Source of the DNA: Nitrospiraceae bacterium
Lineage (GTDB): Bacteria > Nitrospirota > Thermodesulfovibrionia > UBA6902
Direction of reading: 5' to 3'
NCBI GenBank assembly: GCA_003599275.1
Contig: QZJG01000042.1
Location: 1-64,000 of the forward strand
DNA length: 64,000 nt
Shown: positions 43,155 through 52,395 of the stretch, piece after piece
How positions within the stretch are numbered: position 1 is the stretch's first letter
How the letters are laid out: every line of letters begins with the position of its first letter
Position numbers and translations under genes: made by a program
Notes under the pieces: generated by a model
What the model was told of the DNA's origin: nothing
Database searches by the model: none
The model's input: only the letters and a program-made list of their open reading frames with translations

Positions 43155-45329
43155 TCATTTTTCTTTTATCAGACTCTTCGCGCCGTTCTCCCGGTGATGA
43201 CTTCTCTTTTCATAAGGTAAATACAGGTTGAAGGTGGAGCCTTTGCCTGCTTCGCTTTCCACCCTTATAAAACCGCCGTGGTCTTCAATAATCTTTTTGC
43301 TTATTGCAAGACCCAGTCCGGTGCCGTGCTCCAGCACTTTTGTAGTAAAGAACGGTTCAAAGACCCTCTTTAGTTTGTCTTCAGGTATCCCTTTGCCGGT
43401 GTCGGTTATTTTTATATTCAGGTACTGCATTCCATTACGGACTTCTTTTTTGACCGATACAGTCAGTAACCCTCCTGCAGGCATTGAATCTATTGCATTG
43501 GACACAATGTTATTTATTACTTCTCTTATCTGTTCCTTATCTGTAATTATAAGTGGGGCATCTGCAAACAATTTCTCTACCCTTATGGATTTCTCATGAC
43601 AGAGAACTTCAAAGGTGTTGAGAGAGTCGTTGATTATCTCCCTGATGTCGTGACTTCCCAGATTCAGACGTGTCTCACTTGAATAAACAAGGACGTTCCT
43701 CAGGATCCTTTCGAGCCTGTTTGCCTCTGCAATAATTATTTCCGTATATGTCTTTTCATCTGCTTCCCCGGAAATTTTTTTGTTCAACCTCCTCGCGTAT
43801 CCACCGATCGAGGTCAGGGGATTTCGTATCTCGTGCGCAACGTTGGCCGTAAGCCTTCCCAGCGCAGAGAGTTTTTCGACCTGGACGAGCTGTTCCTGGA
43901 GTCTCTGCTTTTCCTGTTCGGCGTGCCTCCTTTCTATGACCCCGGCCATTGTATTGGCTATGGACGACATAAGGGCGTCATCTTCTTTGTTCCGTTTATA
44001 CCCTTCTTTCATTAGAAGGCTGATTACGCCAAGGACGTTTTCACCGGACAATACAGGGATGCAATAGTTACTGTGCGGCATCATGCCCTTATATTGTATT
44101 TCGTGGCGGTCATCAATATTTTCGCAGGATATGACTTCATGTTTAGAAGCAGCCAATCCGCAAAGGCAGACGCCGAAGCGGACTTTTGCGCAGGCCGTCT
44201 GCATCTCTCCGGTATAGCCCCTGTGGACTTTCATCACCAGGACCTCAGGGTCATCTTCCACAAGATATATGCAGCCCTTTGAAAGCAGTGGAAGAAAAGG
44301 AATAGAGAGGACAATATCGAGCATGCGCCCCAATTGCTCTTCAAAAGAAACGGGACTGAGGGATATTTGCAATATGGAGCTTATGGCGCTCTGGAAGTAG
44401 TAGGCCCTTTCGATCTTTTTTTCCGCAGCCTTGCGGTCGGTGATATCGCGAATGTCGGCCAGAACAAAGGTCCCTTCTTCCGTCTCCACAGGGCTCAGAC
44501 CTATATCCACCGGAAACTCTCTGCCGTCTCTGGCAAGCCCGTAAAGGTCCAATCCGGCGCCCATGGCCCGCGCCTTTGGTTTTGCGTAATATCCTGTTCG
44601 TTTTTCCCTGTGGATGCCGCGAAAACGCTCCGGCATCAGTATCTCTATTTCTTTCCCCTGCAGCTCTTGACGGGGATATCCGAATAACCTCTCTGTCTGT
44701 TCATTGACAAGGGCTATCTTTCCGTCTCCGTCAACGTATATCATGGCATCGGGCGCGGAATCCATGAGGGTGCGAAATTTTTTTTCTGCTTCCCTGCGGA
44801 TGGCGATTTCTCTCTCCATGGGGACCAGGGCGAGCTTTTTCATGCTGTACCAGAGGGTTATTCCCAATAGGACCGTAAATAAAACCGAGCCGGAAATAAG
44901 TCGCAGCATGAACCGGTCAAGGCTGTCTCTGATTGATGAAAAGTCCCTTGCCATTTCCAGTGTGACCAGATCGCGGCCGGCATACTGAATTGTATTTTTG
45001 AAAGGGAAGGAGTAGTTTGAAGGCGCTCCTCGTCTGTAATGAGAGATTATGAAATTGTTGGCTGCTGTCGCCTTAAGCTCTATAATGTCCTCGTGTCCTT
45101 CTCCCCAGTGCTCCAGGAACTGTTCGACTGCGGCATAATCATGTCTGAGGACCGCATCCTGCACAAAGGCCCCCATAAGCTCCAGGTCCCCGAACGTCGC
45201 TCTGCGCGCGTCATCAAGCATCTCACGCTCATGGGCCAGTATGACGGCAACGACAACGCTGAACGACGCTAACAATATCGCGATGAAAGAGATCATCACA
45301 CGTCTGTATCTGAATACCGGAAGGGTCAT
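43155..45329 (-). CDS. PAS-GAF sensor histidine kinase
   Basis: The 724-residue protein has a helix at about 10-30, a periplasmic domain to about 135, a second helix near 145-165, a PAS domain (FRTLMDSAPDAMIYVDGDGK near 185), a GAF domain (about 325-470) and a kinase core with phosphoacceptor NVAHEIRNPLTSIGGY near 515, N box VNNIVSNAIDSMP and G boxes ITDTGKGIP and HGTGLGLAISKKI. It overlaps the PhnD-type gene by ATGA, so that binding protein probably feeds its periplasmic sensor. No response regulator lies next to it. Confidence 0.9.
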   Translation of the reverse strand: MTLPVFRYRRVMISFIAILLASFSVVVAVILAHEREMLDDARRATFGDLELMGAFVQDAVLRHDYAAVEQFLEHWGEGHEDIIELKATAANNFIISHYRRGAPSNYSFPFKNTIQYAGRDLVTLEMARDFSSIRDSLDRFMLRLISGSVLFTVLLGITLWYSMKKLALVPMEREIAIRREAEKKFRTLMDSAPDAMIYVDGDGKIALVNEQTERLFGYPRQELQGKEIEILMPERFRGIHREKRTGYYAKPKARAMGAGLDLYGLARDGREFPVDIGLSPVETEEGTFVLADIRDITDRKAAEKKIERAYYFQSAISSILQISLSPVSFEEQLGRMLDIVLSIPFLPLLSKGCIYLVEDDPEVLVMKVHRGYTGEMQTACAKVRFGVCLCGLAASKHEVISCENIDDRHEIQYKGMMPHSNYCIPVLSGENVLGVISLLMKEGYKRNKEDDALMSSIANTMAGVIERRHAEQEKQRLQEQLVQVEKLSALGRLTANVAHEIRNPLTSIGGYARRLNKKISGEADEKTYTEIIIAEANRLERILRNVLVYSSETRLNLGSHDIREIINDSLNTFEVLCHEKSIRVEKLFADAPLIITDKEQIREVINNIVSNAIDSMPAGGLLTVSVKKEVRNGMQYLNIKITDTGKGIPEDKLKRVFEPFFTTKVLEHGTGLGLAISKKIIEDHGGFIRVESEAGKGSTFNLYLPYEKRSHHRENGAKSLIKEK

Positions 45330-46180
45330 GGCTGGATGCCGATTTTTTTAAGCTTCTGCAGAATAACTCGCAAGTTGTCATAATCCCCGTTAACTGCCGG
45401 CACAAGGCCGGTGAGGTTCCCCTGCATCCGGAGCAGTATCTCTTTCCCTTCCTTATCGTCTTTGAGCCGGAGCAATGCCTCCTGCAATATCCTGACGGTC
45501 TCTTTGGGAAGGAGTGAGCTTGTGACGAACACGTGTTCGGAGATGGGAGGCGTCCATGCAAGCACTTTGAGACCACGCTTTTCATACTCATAAAAGACGT
45601 CTTCCTTGACGGCCCCGGCGTCAAAGTCCCCGGTAAGCACTCCGAGGGCGACGTTGTGATGGTTGTATAAAAATTTGGATTCAGCCAGGTCCTTGACGTC
45701 TACCCCCGCCTCCAGAAGCATGTACCGGGGGACAAGATGTCCCATGGTGGATTCAGGGTCTACGAAGGCAAATTTTTTTCCCTTTAAATCAGCCAATGTT
45801 TTTATTTTGCTGTTTTTCGATGTAATGACCGCGCCCATGAACACAGGTTTGCCCGTTATTTCCAAACGCGCAAGAATGGGTTTGCTGCCGTATTTCTCCA
45901 CCAAACCAACATATGAAACCGGGCCCATGAATGCTATGTCGACTTTATTCTTTCCGATCTTATCGATATGCTCCTTGTAATCCTTTGAAATTTCCATGAC
46001 GACAGGTTTACCGATTTTTCTGCTCAGATAATCAGAGAGGGGGGCGAATCTGTCTATAAGCTCCGTCGCAGGCAGGTAGGGATGTATTCCCAGGACCAAC
46101 GACTCATGCGTGTATGCAATGCTCCCTTTAAAAAGCAGGGCCAGGAATATCAACACGAAGAAAGCAAAATTTGGTCTCAT
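45326..46180 (-). CDS. PhnD-type periplasmic substrate-binding protein
   Basis: The 284-residue protein has a signal peptide and the PhnD/phosphonate-binding pattern: LVLGIHPYLPATELIDRFAP, then NKVDIAFMGPVSYV near 80, FAFVDPESTMGHLVP near 130 and GVLTGDFDAGAVKEDVFY near 190. The family binds oxyanions such as phosphonate or phosphite; the actual ligand is unknown. No ABC transporter genes are adjacent. Instead it is coupled by ATGA to a histidine kinase, suggesting a sensory role. ATG 46180 after AGGTGAAT is preferred; a GTG at 46186 is the longer option. Confidence 0.85.
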   Translation of the reverse strand: MRPNFAFFVLIFLALLFKGSIAYTHESLVLGIHPYLPATELIDRFAPLSDYLSRKIGKPVVMEISKDYKEHIDKIGKNKVDIAFMGPVSYVGLVEKYGSKPILARLEITGKPVFMGAVITSKNSKIKTLADLKGKKFAFVDPESTMGHLVPRYMLLEAGVDVKDLAESKFLYNHHNVALGVLTGDFDAGAVKEDVFYEYEKRGLKVLAWTPPISEHVFVTSSLLPKETVRILQEALLRLKDDKEGKEILLRMQGNLTGLVPAVNGDYDNLRVILQKLKKIGIQP

Positions 46181-46258
46181 ATTCACCTGTCCTCACAGTC
46201 TCCGGTATCTTCTCGTGTAACGCCTTCAGGAAAAGCGCCAATAAGATAACATTGCAAA

Positions 46259-46322
46259 AGTATAACACACTCTTCTCACAGCAGCTCTTTTATTAGCAAC
46301 AGTAATCTCACAGCAGATCTTT
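46259..46322 (-). promoter_or_regulatory. promoter with two direct repeats upstream of the PhnD-type/kinase pair
   Basis: On the - strand TATACT (46264-46259) is a good -10. Two 17-bp repeats (46274-46290 and 46306-46322, TCTCACAGCAGCTCTTT and TCTCACAGCAGATCTTT on the + strand, one mismatch) are spaced 32 bp, about three helical turns, at about -22 to -38 and -54 to -70. This looks like tandem activator sites. Confidence 0.5.
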
Positions 46323-46393
46323 TTTCTTTTCGTCCCAAATCACCTTCTTTTCTGCCTGTGCGCTGAAACCGGCGGCAGTTCTTCCGGCAACAT

Positions 46394-46420
46394 AAGGGGA
46401 TGGTGTTTGCCATCCCCTCT
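46394..46420 (-). terminator. hairpin terminator after the molybdopterin oxidoreductase gene
   Basis: GGGGATGG (46396-46403) pairs with CCATCCCC (46410-46417) around a TGTTTG loop, a few bases after the stop of the gene ending at 46425. The T run on the gene strand is weak, so termination is probable rather than certain. Confidence 0.55.
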
Positions 46421-46424
46421 TTTG

Positions 46425-49400
46425 TCAAACCTTCATGAGCTTGACTTTTGTGTCATAAAACGAAACGCTTCCGCCGACAGGGTCGAGCATACAGGTGTTT
46501 TTCAGGTGAGGGTCGGTCCACATTGCGGCATTTGCGTGAATTCCTGTTGCCCTTCTCGGATCGCCTTTGACGACTTTGCCGTCTATGCTGACGTCAACTG
46601 CGCCTGTTGCCCAGTGACCGAACCCGAGCACAAAAGTAATTGCGCCCGGCATGATTGTCTCGGTCGTCATGATCTTCCCGATCATCGGTTTTTTCATTCC
46701 GTTCTTCAAATCCCAGACGCCTTCTTTGTTTGTCGCGGAGACCACTTTGACCTTGTCTCCTGTTTTCAGTCCGAAATTTTTTGCATCCTTCGTGTTGATC
46801 AATATCTCGTTCTCGGGTTTGACGGCAAGCAGCCAGTAATCAGCGATGGTCCTGGACTTGGTCATTGCCACATGCCGCTGTGTAAGGAGGTGAAGCGGAT
46901 AGCCTTCTTCAAGCCCTTCTTCTTTCGGGGACTTCCCAAGCGCGGTTGAGACAGGGAGATAGGTCGCGTAACCGGGGTTGGATTTTCCCGTAAATGCGCT
47001 CTTCGTGCCCGCTGTTTTCTCCTGATAGATATTGATCAGCTTTTTGTACTGGTTGGACACATGCTCGCCTTTGTATACGTCTTTGTATTCCTGGAACCTT
47101 CCGCCGCGGTTAAGGACGTATACGACTTTTCGCCAGTTTGCCCCGGCGATCTTCTCCCATCTCTCAGGATCAAAGACTGTTTTGGGAAGATGCTTTCTTG
47201 AATCAAGAAAGAGCTTCAGCTCCGCGTCATCCGCGTCAGGCACAGGGCTGCCGTCGGTCGCTACATTCGCCACCATCCTGATGTAGAAATCATCAGGTGT
47301 TGTGAAATCTTCTCCGGCCGCGAAACCGTCCTTGCCGAAACCCTTCATGCCCAGCTTCTCAGCTAATGCAAGCTGGAGCGCCTCATAAGAGCAGGGCATC
47401 TCTTCGCCGAAAACCGTTACAGTATCGGGTATCGGCGCGATGACCGGCTGCCTGACCGGCTGGACCTTTACAGGCATGTTCGGATGTGAGCCCTGCATCT
47501 CCCACCGCTCAAGATAGGTAAGGTCGGGGAAGATATAATCCGCGTACATCGACGTTGTTCCTATGAGAATGTCGGAGCAGAAGTACAACGGGATTTTATT
47601 CACGTCTGCAAGTATTTCAATGTTCGTATGTCCCGCGGGTAAAGCATACGCGGGGGTCCCCATATAACTGAACAAGGCCTTGATCGGGTAGGGATAGGCG
47701 TCACCCATCGATGGGACCAGCTCTTCATAAATATCGCTTGAGAGGGGCCACCAGTTTCTCTTTGCGGGATAGCCGTTAAAGAGCGTTGAGTCTTCGTATT
47801 TAATGTCGTGCCTTATCACGCTTATGCCGAACTTTGAAGTCTTGCCCGGTTTCATCTTTCCGAGGTCAAAGGGCTGTCCCTCTTTCCCGCCCATAGGGCC
47901 GTAAGCGGATGCCGCTATCATGCCGCCTTTCCAGTCAAAGTTCCCAAGCAGGAGATTGACGGTCATTGCAGAGGTGACATTGTAAAAGCCGTTGGTATGC
48001 TGGGCAATTCCCCTGTGCACGTCCACAACCGCCTTTTTGCCGTGATTCGCGAGCTCCTGAGCGACCTCTTCAATATCCTTTACGCTTATGCCGCAGATCT
48101 TTGACCATTCAGCCATGGATTTGGAATTTGCTGCGTCAGCCACGACCTGAAGGGCGCTTTTGACCTTGATGCCGCTGAGTTCTGCGTCTACCAGAAGGTC
48201 CCCCGTCACCGGCGCTTTTTCATCGTTAGGGTCAACGGCAACAGGCTTGCCGTCTTTCATCACAACAAGATACTCGAAGTCGTGTTCTTTCCCGTCCTTG
48301 TCCGTTCGTTTTTCCGGCTGTGCGAGACCTGTCTCATTTGCCCTCAGGAATTTCCCCGGTTTTCCATCCTTGTCGGTTTTTACGAGGAGTACCGCGTTGG
48401 TCCATGTAGACTCGTCTGCTGCCTTTGCCGCGGCCTTGTTCGCGTTTCCGAGATATTCGGCATCGAACTTTTTGTTCTTTATCATCCACTGGATAATCCC
48501 GGCGAAAAACGCAGCGTCCGTGCCCGGATTTATCGGCAGATATTTATTAGCCTTTGCTGCGGCCTTGTTGAATCTCGGGTCCACAACCGTCATCTTTGCC
48601 TCGCCGTCCGCAAGTCTCGGGACAAGTCGCGCATTCCTGTTAGGCGGACCGTAATTGGCGTCAAAGAGATTTGATCCGACACAGAGGATGTATTTTGAGT
48701 TTTCGAAATCACCCTGCCAGTAGAACTTCTGGCCGCCGCCGAATTTGTTGTATTCATACTGCTCGCTCATCGCCTTGCAGGTGAAATAGAGAGAGCCCTG
48801 GCATACAGTGGTGTGACCATGTGTATTTACCGTGCCGAAGTAGTCGCCGAAAAACCTCGCGGAGAAATCGCTCCTGCCGCCCTTCTTCCTTCCCCAGATA
48901 TAGACGAACTGGTTGTTTTTGGGGCCGAAGTCCGGATGTTCAGGGTCAATGAGATAATGGAGGTTTGCCGCGTGTTTTGTCTTGAAGTCTTCCACCGCCT
49001 TTTTTTTGTCTTTCGCTTTTGCGATTGCCTTTGCGTCCTCGCCCATCTCCTTTGTCGTCTTCGGGTCTCTAAGCGCATAAAGGTCTTTTAAGCCGGTCAC
49101 CACTCTTTCTTCCTCGCCGGGGACGTTTTTAAATAAGACGCCGCCGTTGACAATCTCATCGACTGCTTGCCCGAACGGGACCGTCATCCATTTGTTTTCA
49201 CCCCGCTTCCCAGCCCTCTTTAAGACCTTTGTTATCCTGTACGGGTCATACGCTGTTTGTATGCCCGCGTGCCCCTTGGGACAAATTGCCATGTCTACGG
49301 TATTGGTATCGAAGGGTGAAGTCTTATACGGCAGATGAGGCACTGATACAAAGGGGTTGAAAGGGTTGCCGTCGATCTTAAGAGCTATTGCAGAGCCGTT

Positions 49401-49640
49401 TTTTCTGTAGAGCTTGACCTTTATGCCGCAGCCCGTGTTGCATTGCAGACAGACTGTATGAAGGATATTTTCAGCTCTTATGAGCTCATATTCCTCTTCC
49501 GCGGATATAAACCCGGCCTCCGCCCTGCGCATAAGGTCGGCGGTCCATTCCATCTGGGAAGCAAGCAGGGCGCCTCCAAGCACCGCGGAGCATTTCATAA
49601 AGTCTCTTCTGCTGAATCCGTTGTTCTTTTTGTCATCCAT
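46425..49640 (-). CDS. molybdopterin-dependent oxidoreductase catalytic subunit (TtrA/PsrA-like)
   Basis: The 1071-residue protein has a twin-arginine signal (GFSRRDFMKCSAVLGG), a 4Fe-4S motif VCLQCNTGCGIKV...ICPKGHAG (about residues 60-120) and the bis-MGD domain. A cysteine in HTTVCQGSLYF near 270 is the expected Mo ligand. The lysine-rich insert (about 165-230) and the C-terminal LLTQRHVAMTKSRTIADYWL and FVLGFGHWATGA are like tetrathionate/polysulfide-type enzymes, but the substrate is not certain. ATG 49640 is used because GGAGGTG lies 6-10 nt upstream; the GTG at 49649 overlaps that site. It is exported folded with its FeS partner. Confidence 0.87.
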   Translation of the reverse strand: MDDKKNNGFSRRDFMKCSAVLGGALLASQMEWTADLMRRAEAGFISAEEEYELIRAENILHTVCLQCNTGCGIKVKLYRKNGSAIALKIDGNPFNPFVSVPHLPYKTSPFDTNTVDMAICPKGHAGIQTAYDPYRITKVLKRAGKRGENKWMTVPFGQAVDEIVNGGVLFKNVPGEEERVVTGLKDLYALRDPKTTKEMGEDAKAIAKAKDKKKAVEDFKTKHAANLHYLIDPEHPDFGPKNNQFVYIWGRKKGGRSDFSARFFGDYFGTVNTHGHTTVCQGSLYFTCKAMSEQYEYNKFGGGQKFYWQGDFENSKYILCVGSNLFDANYGPPNRNARLVPRLADGEAKMTVVDPRFNKAAAKANKYLPINPGTDAAFFAGIIQWMIKNKKFDAEYLGNANKAAAKAADESTWTNAVLLVKTDKDGKPGKFLRANETGLAQPEKRTDKDGKEHDFEYLVVMKDGKPVAVDPNDEKAPVTGDLLVDAELSGIKVKSALQVVADAANSKSMAEWSKICGISVKDIEEVAQELANHGKKAVVDVHRGIAQHTNGFYNVTSAMTVNLLLGNFDWKGGMIAASAYGPMGGKEGQPFDLGKMKPGKTSKFGISVIRHDIKYEDSTLFNGYPAKRNWWPLSSDIYEELVPSMGDAYPYPIKALFSYMGTPAYALPAGHTNIEILADVNKIPLYFCSDILIGTTSMYADYIFPDLTYLERWEMQGSHPNMPVKVQPVRQPVIAPIPDTVTVFGEEMPCSYEALQLALAEKLGMKGFGKDGFAAGEDFTTPDDFYIRMVANVATDGSPVPDADDAELKLFLDSRKHLPKTVFDPERWEKIAGANWRKVVYVLNRGGRFQEYKDVYKGEHVSNQYKKLINIYQEKTAGTKSAFTGKSNPGYATYLPVSTALGKSPKEEGLEEGYPLHLLTQRHVAMTKSRTIADYWLLAVKPENEILINTKDAKNFGLKTGDKVKVVSATNKEGVWDLKNGMKKPMIGKIMTTETIMPGAITFVLGFGHWATGAVDVSIDGKVVKGDPRRATGIHANAAMWTDPHLKNTCMLDPVGGSVSFYDTKVKLMKV

Positions 49641-49655
49641 GATTTTCACCTCCTT

Positions 49656-50501
49656 TTAAACCGGCAGTATGTAATACACTCTCGGTTTTGTTACGGCTGA
49701 ATCCGCAAAGACAGGCGCCATGCCCGGATAACCGACCTTCTTTGCTATTTCTTCAGCGCTCTTATTTTTAAACATGCCTGTCCCCACCTTTGCGTCAACG
49801 TTCGGAGTGACGCCGGACAATACTTTTATTTTGTTTTTCATCATGACCTTGTGAATAAGGCTCTCTTTGTCCTCAGGGTCTCCGAAGTAATTGGCCCTGC
49901 ATACGCATGTGTTGACGCACACGGGGACCATTCCTTTTCTGAGCCTGTGCAGGCAGAAATGGCATTTACGTGCGACCCCGACAGGCAGTTGGTCCTTCTC
50001 GCGGGGCCATTTCCTGCTGTATTCCCACGACGGAGATTCATCATATCCTTCAATCTTCGGAGTGCCTCCGGTATGGAACGCCCCACGGTCGAGGGTCCTT
50101 GCCTTGTATGGACAGCCTGCAACACAGCGGCCGCAGCCGATGCACTGCTCGTAATTAATCATCACTATTCCTGCGCTGTCGCCTTTTGTGCTCTTCCACG
50201 TGGCCTTGCCTTCTCCTTTGTTGGGACAGGCCTCAACGCACGGCGGGTCATCGCACTGCAGGCACGGTCTCGGAGTAAAACGCCTTTTGACCTTTGGGAA
50301 CGTCCCCGTCTCTTCCAGATAGATCGGCCTGTACATGACCCCGGGCGGGCTTTTCTGCTCCACCATGCAGCCTACCGTGCAGGCCTTGCAGGCCGTGCAC
50401 CTTCTGAGGTCGATCAGCATCGCCCATTTTGTGCCGGGCTTTCCGTAAGCCCTTTTAATGTCTTCCTGTATAACCGTCAATTCGTCTCTGCCTTCGAACA
50501 T
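49656..50501 (-). CDS. 4Fe-4S dicluster electron-transfer subunit (DmsB/TtrB-like)
   Basis: The 281-residue protein has four ferredoxin-type cysteine groups: CTACKACTVGC near 35, CLQCDDPPCVEAC near 81, CIGCGRCVAGC near 119, and CHFCLHRLRKGMVPVCVNTC near 180. These should hold four 4Fe-4S clusters that pass electrons between the Mo subunit and an external partner. No TAT signal, so it is probably co-exported with the catalytic subunit. It lies between a triheme cytochrome and the catalytic gene, with GGAGGTGG before ATG 50501. A membrane NrfD-type anchor is not encoded in the window. Confidence 0.88.
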   Translation of the reverse strand: MFEGRDELTVIQEDIKRAYGKPGTKWAMLIDLRRCTACKACTVGCMVEQKSPPGVMYRPIYLEETGTFPKVKRRFTPRPCLQCDDPPCVEACPNKGEGKATWKSTKGDSAGIVMINYEQCIGCGRCVAGCPYKARTLDRGAFHTGGTPKIEGYDESPSWEYSRKWPREKDQLPVGVARKCHFCLHRLRKGMVPVCVNTCVCRANYFGDPEDKESLIHKVMMKNKIKVLSGVTPNVDAKVGTGMFKNKSAEEIAKKVGYPGMAPVFADSAVTKPRVYYILPV

Positions 50502-50516
50502 TTGGGTCCACCTCCT

Positions 50517-50825
50517 TTATTTTTTGTGGCAATTGGCGCAGCTACCCTTAACGTCAAATGCCCTTGTGCCGTTGTGGCAGGCGCCGCATGACTGCCCTTT
50601 CTGCATTTGGGACATTGTTGCTGTCTTGCGCTTTTCCTTTGTGATAAAAAGCGCATCGTGGCAGTCGGTGCATTTAAGCCCTGCGCCTGCAATATGATTG
50701 TCATGGCTGAACATAACATTGCCTATGCTCCTGACCTCAAAAGTTATGTCGCCTCCTCCTGTTTTTGCGGCTGCAAAAGACGCCGATAACAGGGTGGCAA
50801 TAATTAAAAGCAGTAATATTTTCAT
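50517..50825 (-). CDS. small triheme cytochrome c (c7-like)
   Basis: The 102-residue protein has a signal peptide (MKILLLLIIATLLSASFAAA) and three heme-c motifs: CTDCH near 53, CGACH near 80 and CANCH near 96. An extra pattern FSHDNHIAG near 40 supplies distal histidines. Size and heme count resemble periplasmic c7/c3-type electron carriers. It is the first gene of the Mo operon, so it is the likely direct redox partner of the FeS subunit in place of a quinol-oxidising anchor. Ribosome site GGAGGTGAGAG precedes ATG. Confidence 0.87.
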   Translation of the reverse strand: MKILLLLIIATLLSASFAAAKTGGGDITFEVRSIGNVMFSHDNHIAGAGLKCTDCHDALFITKEKRKTATMSQMQKGQSCGACHNGTRAFDVKGSCANCHKK

Positions 50826-50875
50826 CTCTCACCTCCGTGTTGATTGTTCGGGATTGACGGTCTTGTTTAACTCAT

Positions 50876-50904
50876 CAATTATCACATGGACAAGGGGATG
50901 TCAA
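50876..50904 (-). promoter_or_regulatory. sigma-70 type promoter of the molybdopterin oxidoreductase operon
   Basis: On the - strand TTGACA (50904-50899) and TAATTG (50881-50876) are separated by exactly 17 bp, about 50 bp upstream of ATG 50825. The -35 is perfect and the -10 is weak, as in an activated promoter. Confidence 0.5.
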
Positions 50905-51030
50905 TACGCGTATAAAGGAGGAGAGGAGAAAGACAAACAAGCACTTTACCTCGAAGCTTTGGATGGGAAAAAGAAGAAGAGTGTAGTGCGGCGACTCGTC
51001 CGGATAAAATGAATAATCAGTCCGGGACAA

Positions 51031-51070
51031 AAAAAGGATGGACGGACCAGGGACCCGTCCATCCTTTTTT
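51031..51070. terminator. bidirectional rho-independent terminator
   Basis: AAAAAGGATGGACGG pairs with CCGTCCATCCTTTTT, a 15-bp stem with an eight- to nine-base loop and T runs on both strands. On the - strand it follows the octaheme cytochrome stop at 51076 and separates it from the operon downstream. Confidence 0.9.
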
Positions 51071-51075
51071 ATTTA

Positions 51076-52176
51076 TTATTTGTGAAAACCCTTTGCTTTT
51101 GTAAGCGCCCAATTCCTGTCCTTGTTTTTGTGGCAGTTCAGACATGCAAACTCTACAGTCGTAAAGCCCCTTGCAAATTCCTCCATCACAGGTTTGCCGT
51201 CCTTGTCGGTAACCTGTTTGCCTTCTTTATCAAGTTTTGGGGTTTTGTAGAACATTTCGGCTGCCGGATCAAGATTGATTTTGAATAGATGGCTCCTCAC
51301 GTCAGCTTCATATTTACCTTTCGATGTTGCGGACTTGGTGGCCTTCGGCATATGACAGTCAACGCATTTGACCCCGACTGCCTCCATAGGTTTCCCTTTA
51401 TAGGCAGATGCTTCTTTGCTATGACATTCCGCGCAATCTTTTTTAATGGCAAATTTTACCCTCTTGTGCGGGTCATGACAGGTCACGCAATCCATGGACA
51501 TTTTTCCGGCCCCTGCTTCGCTGACTGAAAGCTCGTTGAATGTCTCATGATGCTGGATGAAACCGCCCTTTGCCGGGATCTTCTCCCTGTTACCCCTGAT
51601 ATGACAGCTTCCGCAAAGCAGCGCTGACTTGTTTGTATTTATCTTTGTTTTGTCAGCGGTAACTGCGTGCTCTTTCCCTGCGCCATGACATTGCTCGCAA
51701 TGTATTCCTGGAAAAACCCATGTGCCGACTATCCCCTCAAGGCCGTCCTGACTGCCTGCCCCCGAGTAGCCTGTTGTATGACACTTCGCGCAATCATATT
51801 TCTTTTTCGCACCGGGCTCATAATCGGACCATGTACCGGTTTCGATATTATATTGATTTTTACCGGGCTGGTCCTTATTCGGTCCGGTCATGGTAATGAT
51901 GTAGCCTTTTTTATCTATGAATCTGGCCTTCTTGTGTGAACCGCCTATAACATAAGATATATCATCCCATGTATAGCCTTCGGGAAGAGGCAGCCCTGTA
52001 TATTTCGCAACCTCAGCTTTTCTAAGTTTATTTGGATGGCCGGATACCACCCAGTCGTTATATTTGCCGGCATGGCAGGTGGCGCATGCATCGGACCCGA
52101 TGTATTCAGCGGCGTATGAATAACTGAAAGTCCACAGCACAGCCATGCACAGCAGAAACAACATACATTTTCTCAT
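51076..52176 (-). CDS. octaheme cytochrome c (cytochrome c554-like)
   Basis: The 366-residue protein has a signal peptide (about 1-22) and eight CxxCH motifs: CATCH, CAKCH, CEQCH, CGSCH, CVTCH, CAECH, CVDCH and CLNCH. The opening EYIGSDACATCHAGKYNDWV then SGHPNKL is the cytochrome c554/multiheme signature. No CxxxCK-type active heme is visible, so it is an electron carrier rather than an obvious reductase. ATG 52176 is second of a pair, placed 5 nt after GGAGG; ATG 52179 is too close. A sigma-54 promoter lies upstream and a terminator downstream, so it forms its own transcript. Confidence 0.88.
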   Translation of the reverse strand: MRKCMLFLLCMAVLWTFSYSYAAEYIGSDACATCHAGKYNDWVVSGHPNKLRKAEVAKYTGLPLPEGYTWDDISYVIGGSHKKARFIDKKGYIITMTGPNKDQPGKNQYNIETGTWSDYEPGAKKKYDCAKCHTTGYSGAGSQDGLEGIVGTWVFPGIHCEQCHGAGKEHAVTADKTKINTNKSALLCGSCHIRGNREKIPAKGGFIQHHETFNELSVSEAGAGKMSMDCVTCHDPHKRVKFAIKKDCAECHSKEASAYKGKPMEAVGVKCVDCHMPKATKSATSKGKYEADVRSHLFKINLDPAAEMFYKTPKLDKEGKQVTDKDGKPVMEEFARGFTTVEFACLNCHKNKDRNWALTKAKGFHK

Positions 52177-52218
52177 CATATCCTCCTTTGGGAAAGTTAA
52201 CACTTTACTTGTCCTGTA

Positions 52219-52234
52219 AGCATACGTCATGCCA
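52219..52234 (-). promoter_or_regulatory. sigma-54 promoter of the octaheme cytochrome gene
   Basis: On the - strand TGGCATGACGTATGCT has GG-N10-GC spacing and differs from TGGCAC-N5-TTGCW at two positions. The start point is predicted near 52208, about 32 nt before ATG 52176. Two NtrC-type activators are encoded in the window, one 3 kb away. Confidence 0.65.
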
Positions 52235-52335
52235 GGAGGAATTGTCGGGAAAACAATAATAAATCAGGAAGATACAATGGAGGTTATTTGTGATGGTTTG
52301 CAAGAAATGAGGCACCGGATGTCTTCAGAATTATC

Positions 52336-52395
52336 TAACCCTGCTTGAATAAAAGGAATAAAGGATGCCTCAAGAATGATGCAGCATTGATAGCC
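52336..52395. repeat. conserved 3' flank of heme-kinase gene 1 (partner at 56673-56730)
   Basis: The roughly 58 bp after the stop of the kinase at 52397 are similar to those after the kinase at 56731. Shared strings are GGATGCCTCA and TAACC(C)TGCTT, in the same order and spacing with small indels, giving roughly 70 percent identity by eye. Confidence 0.55.
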
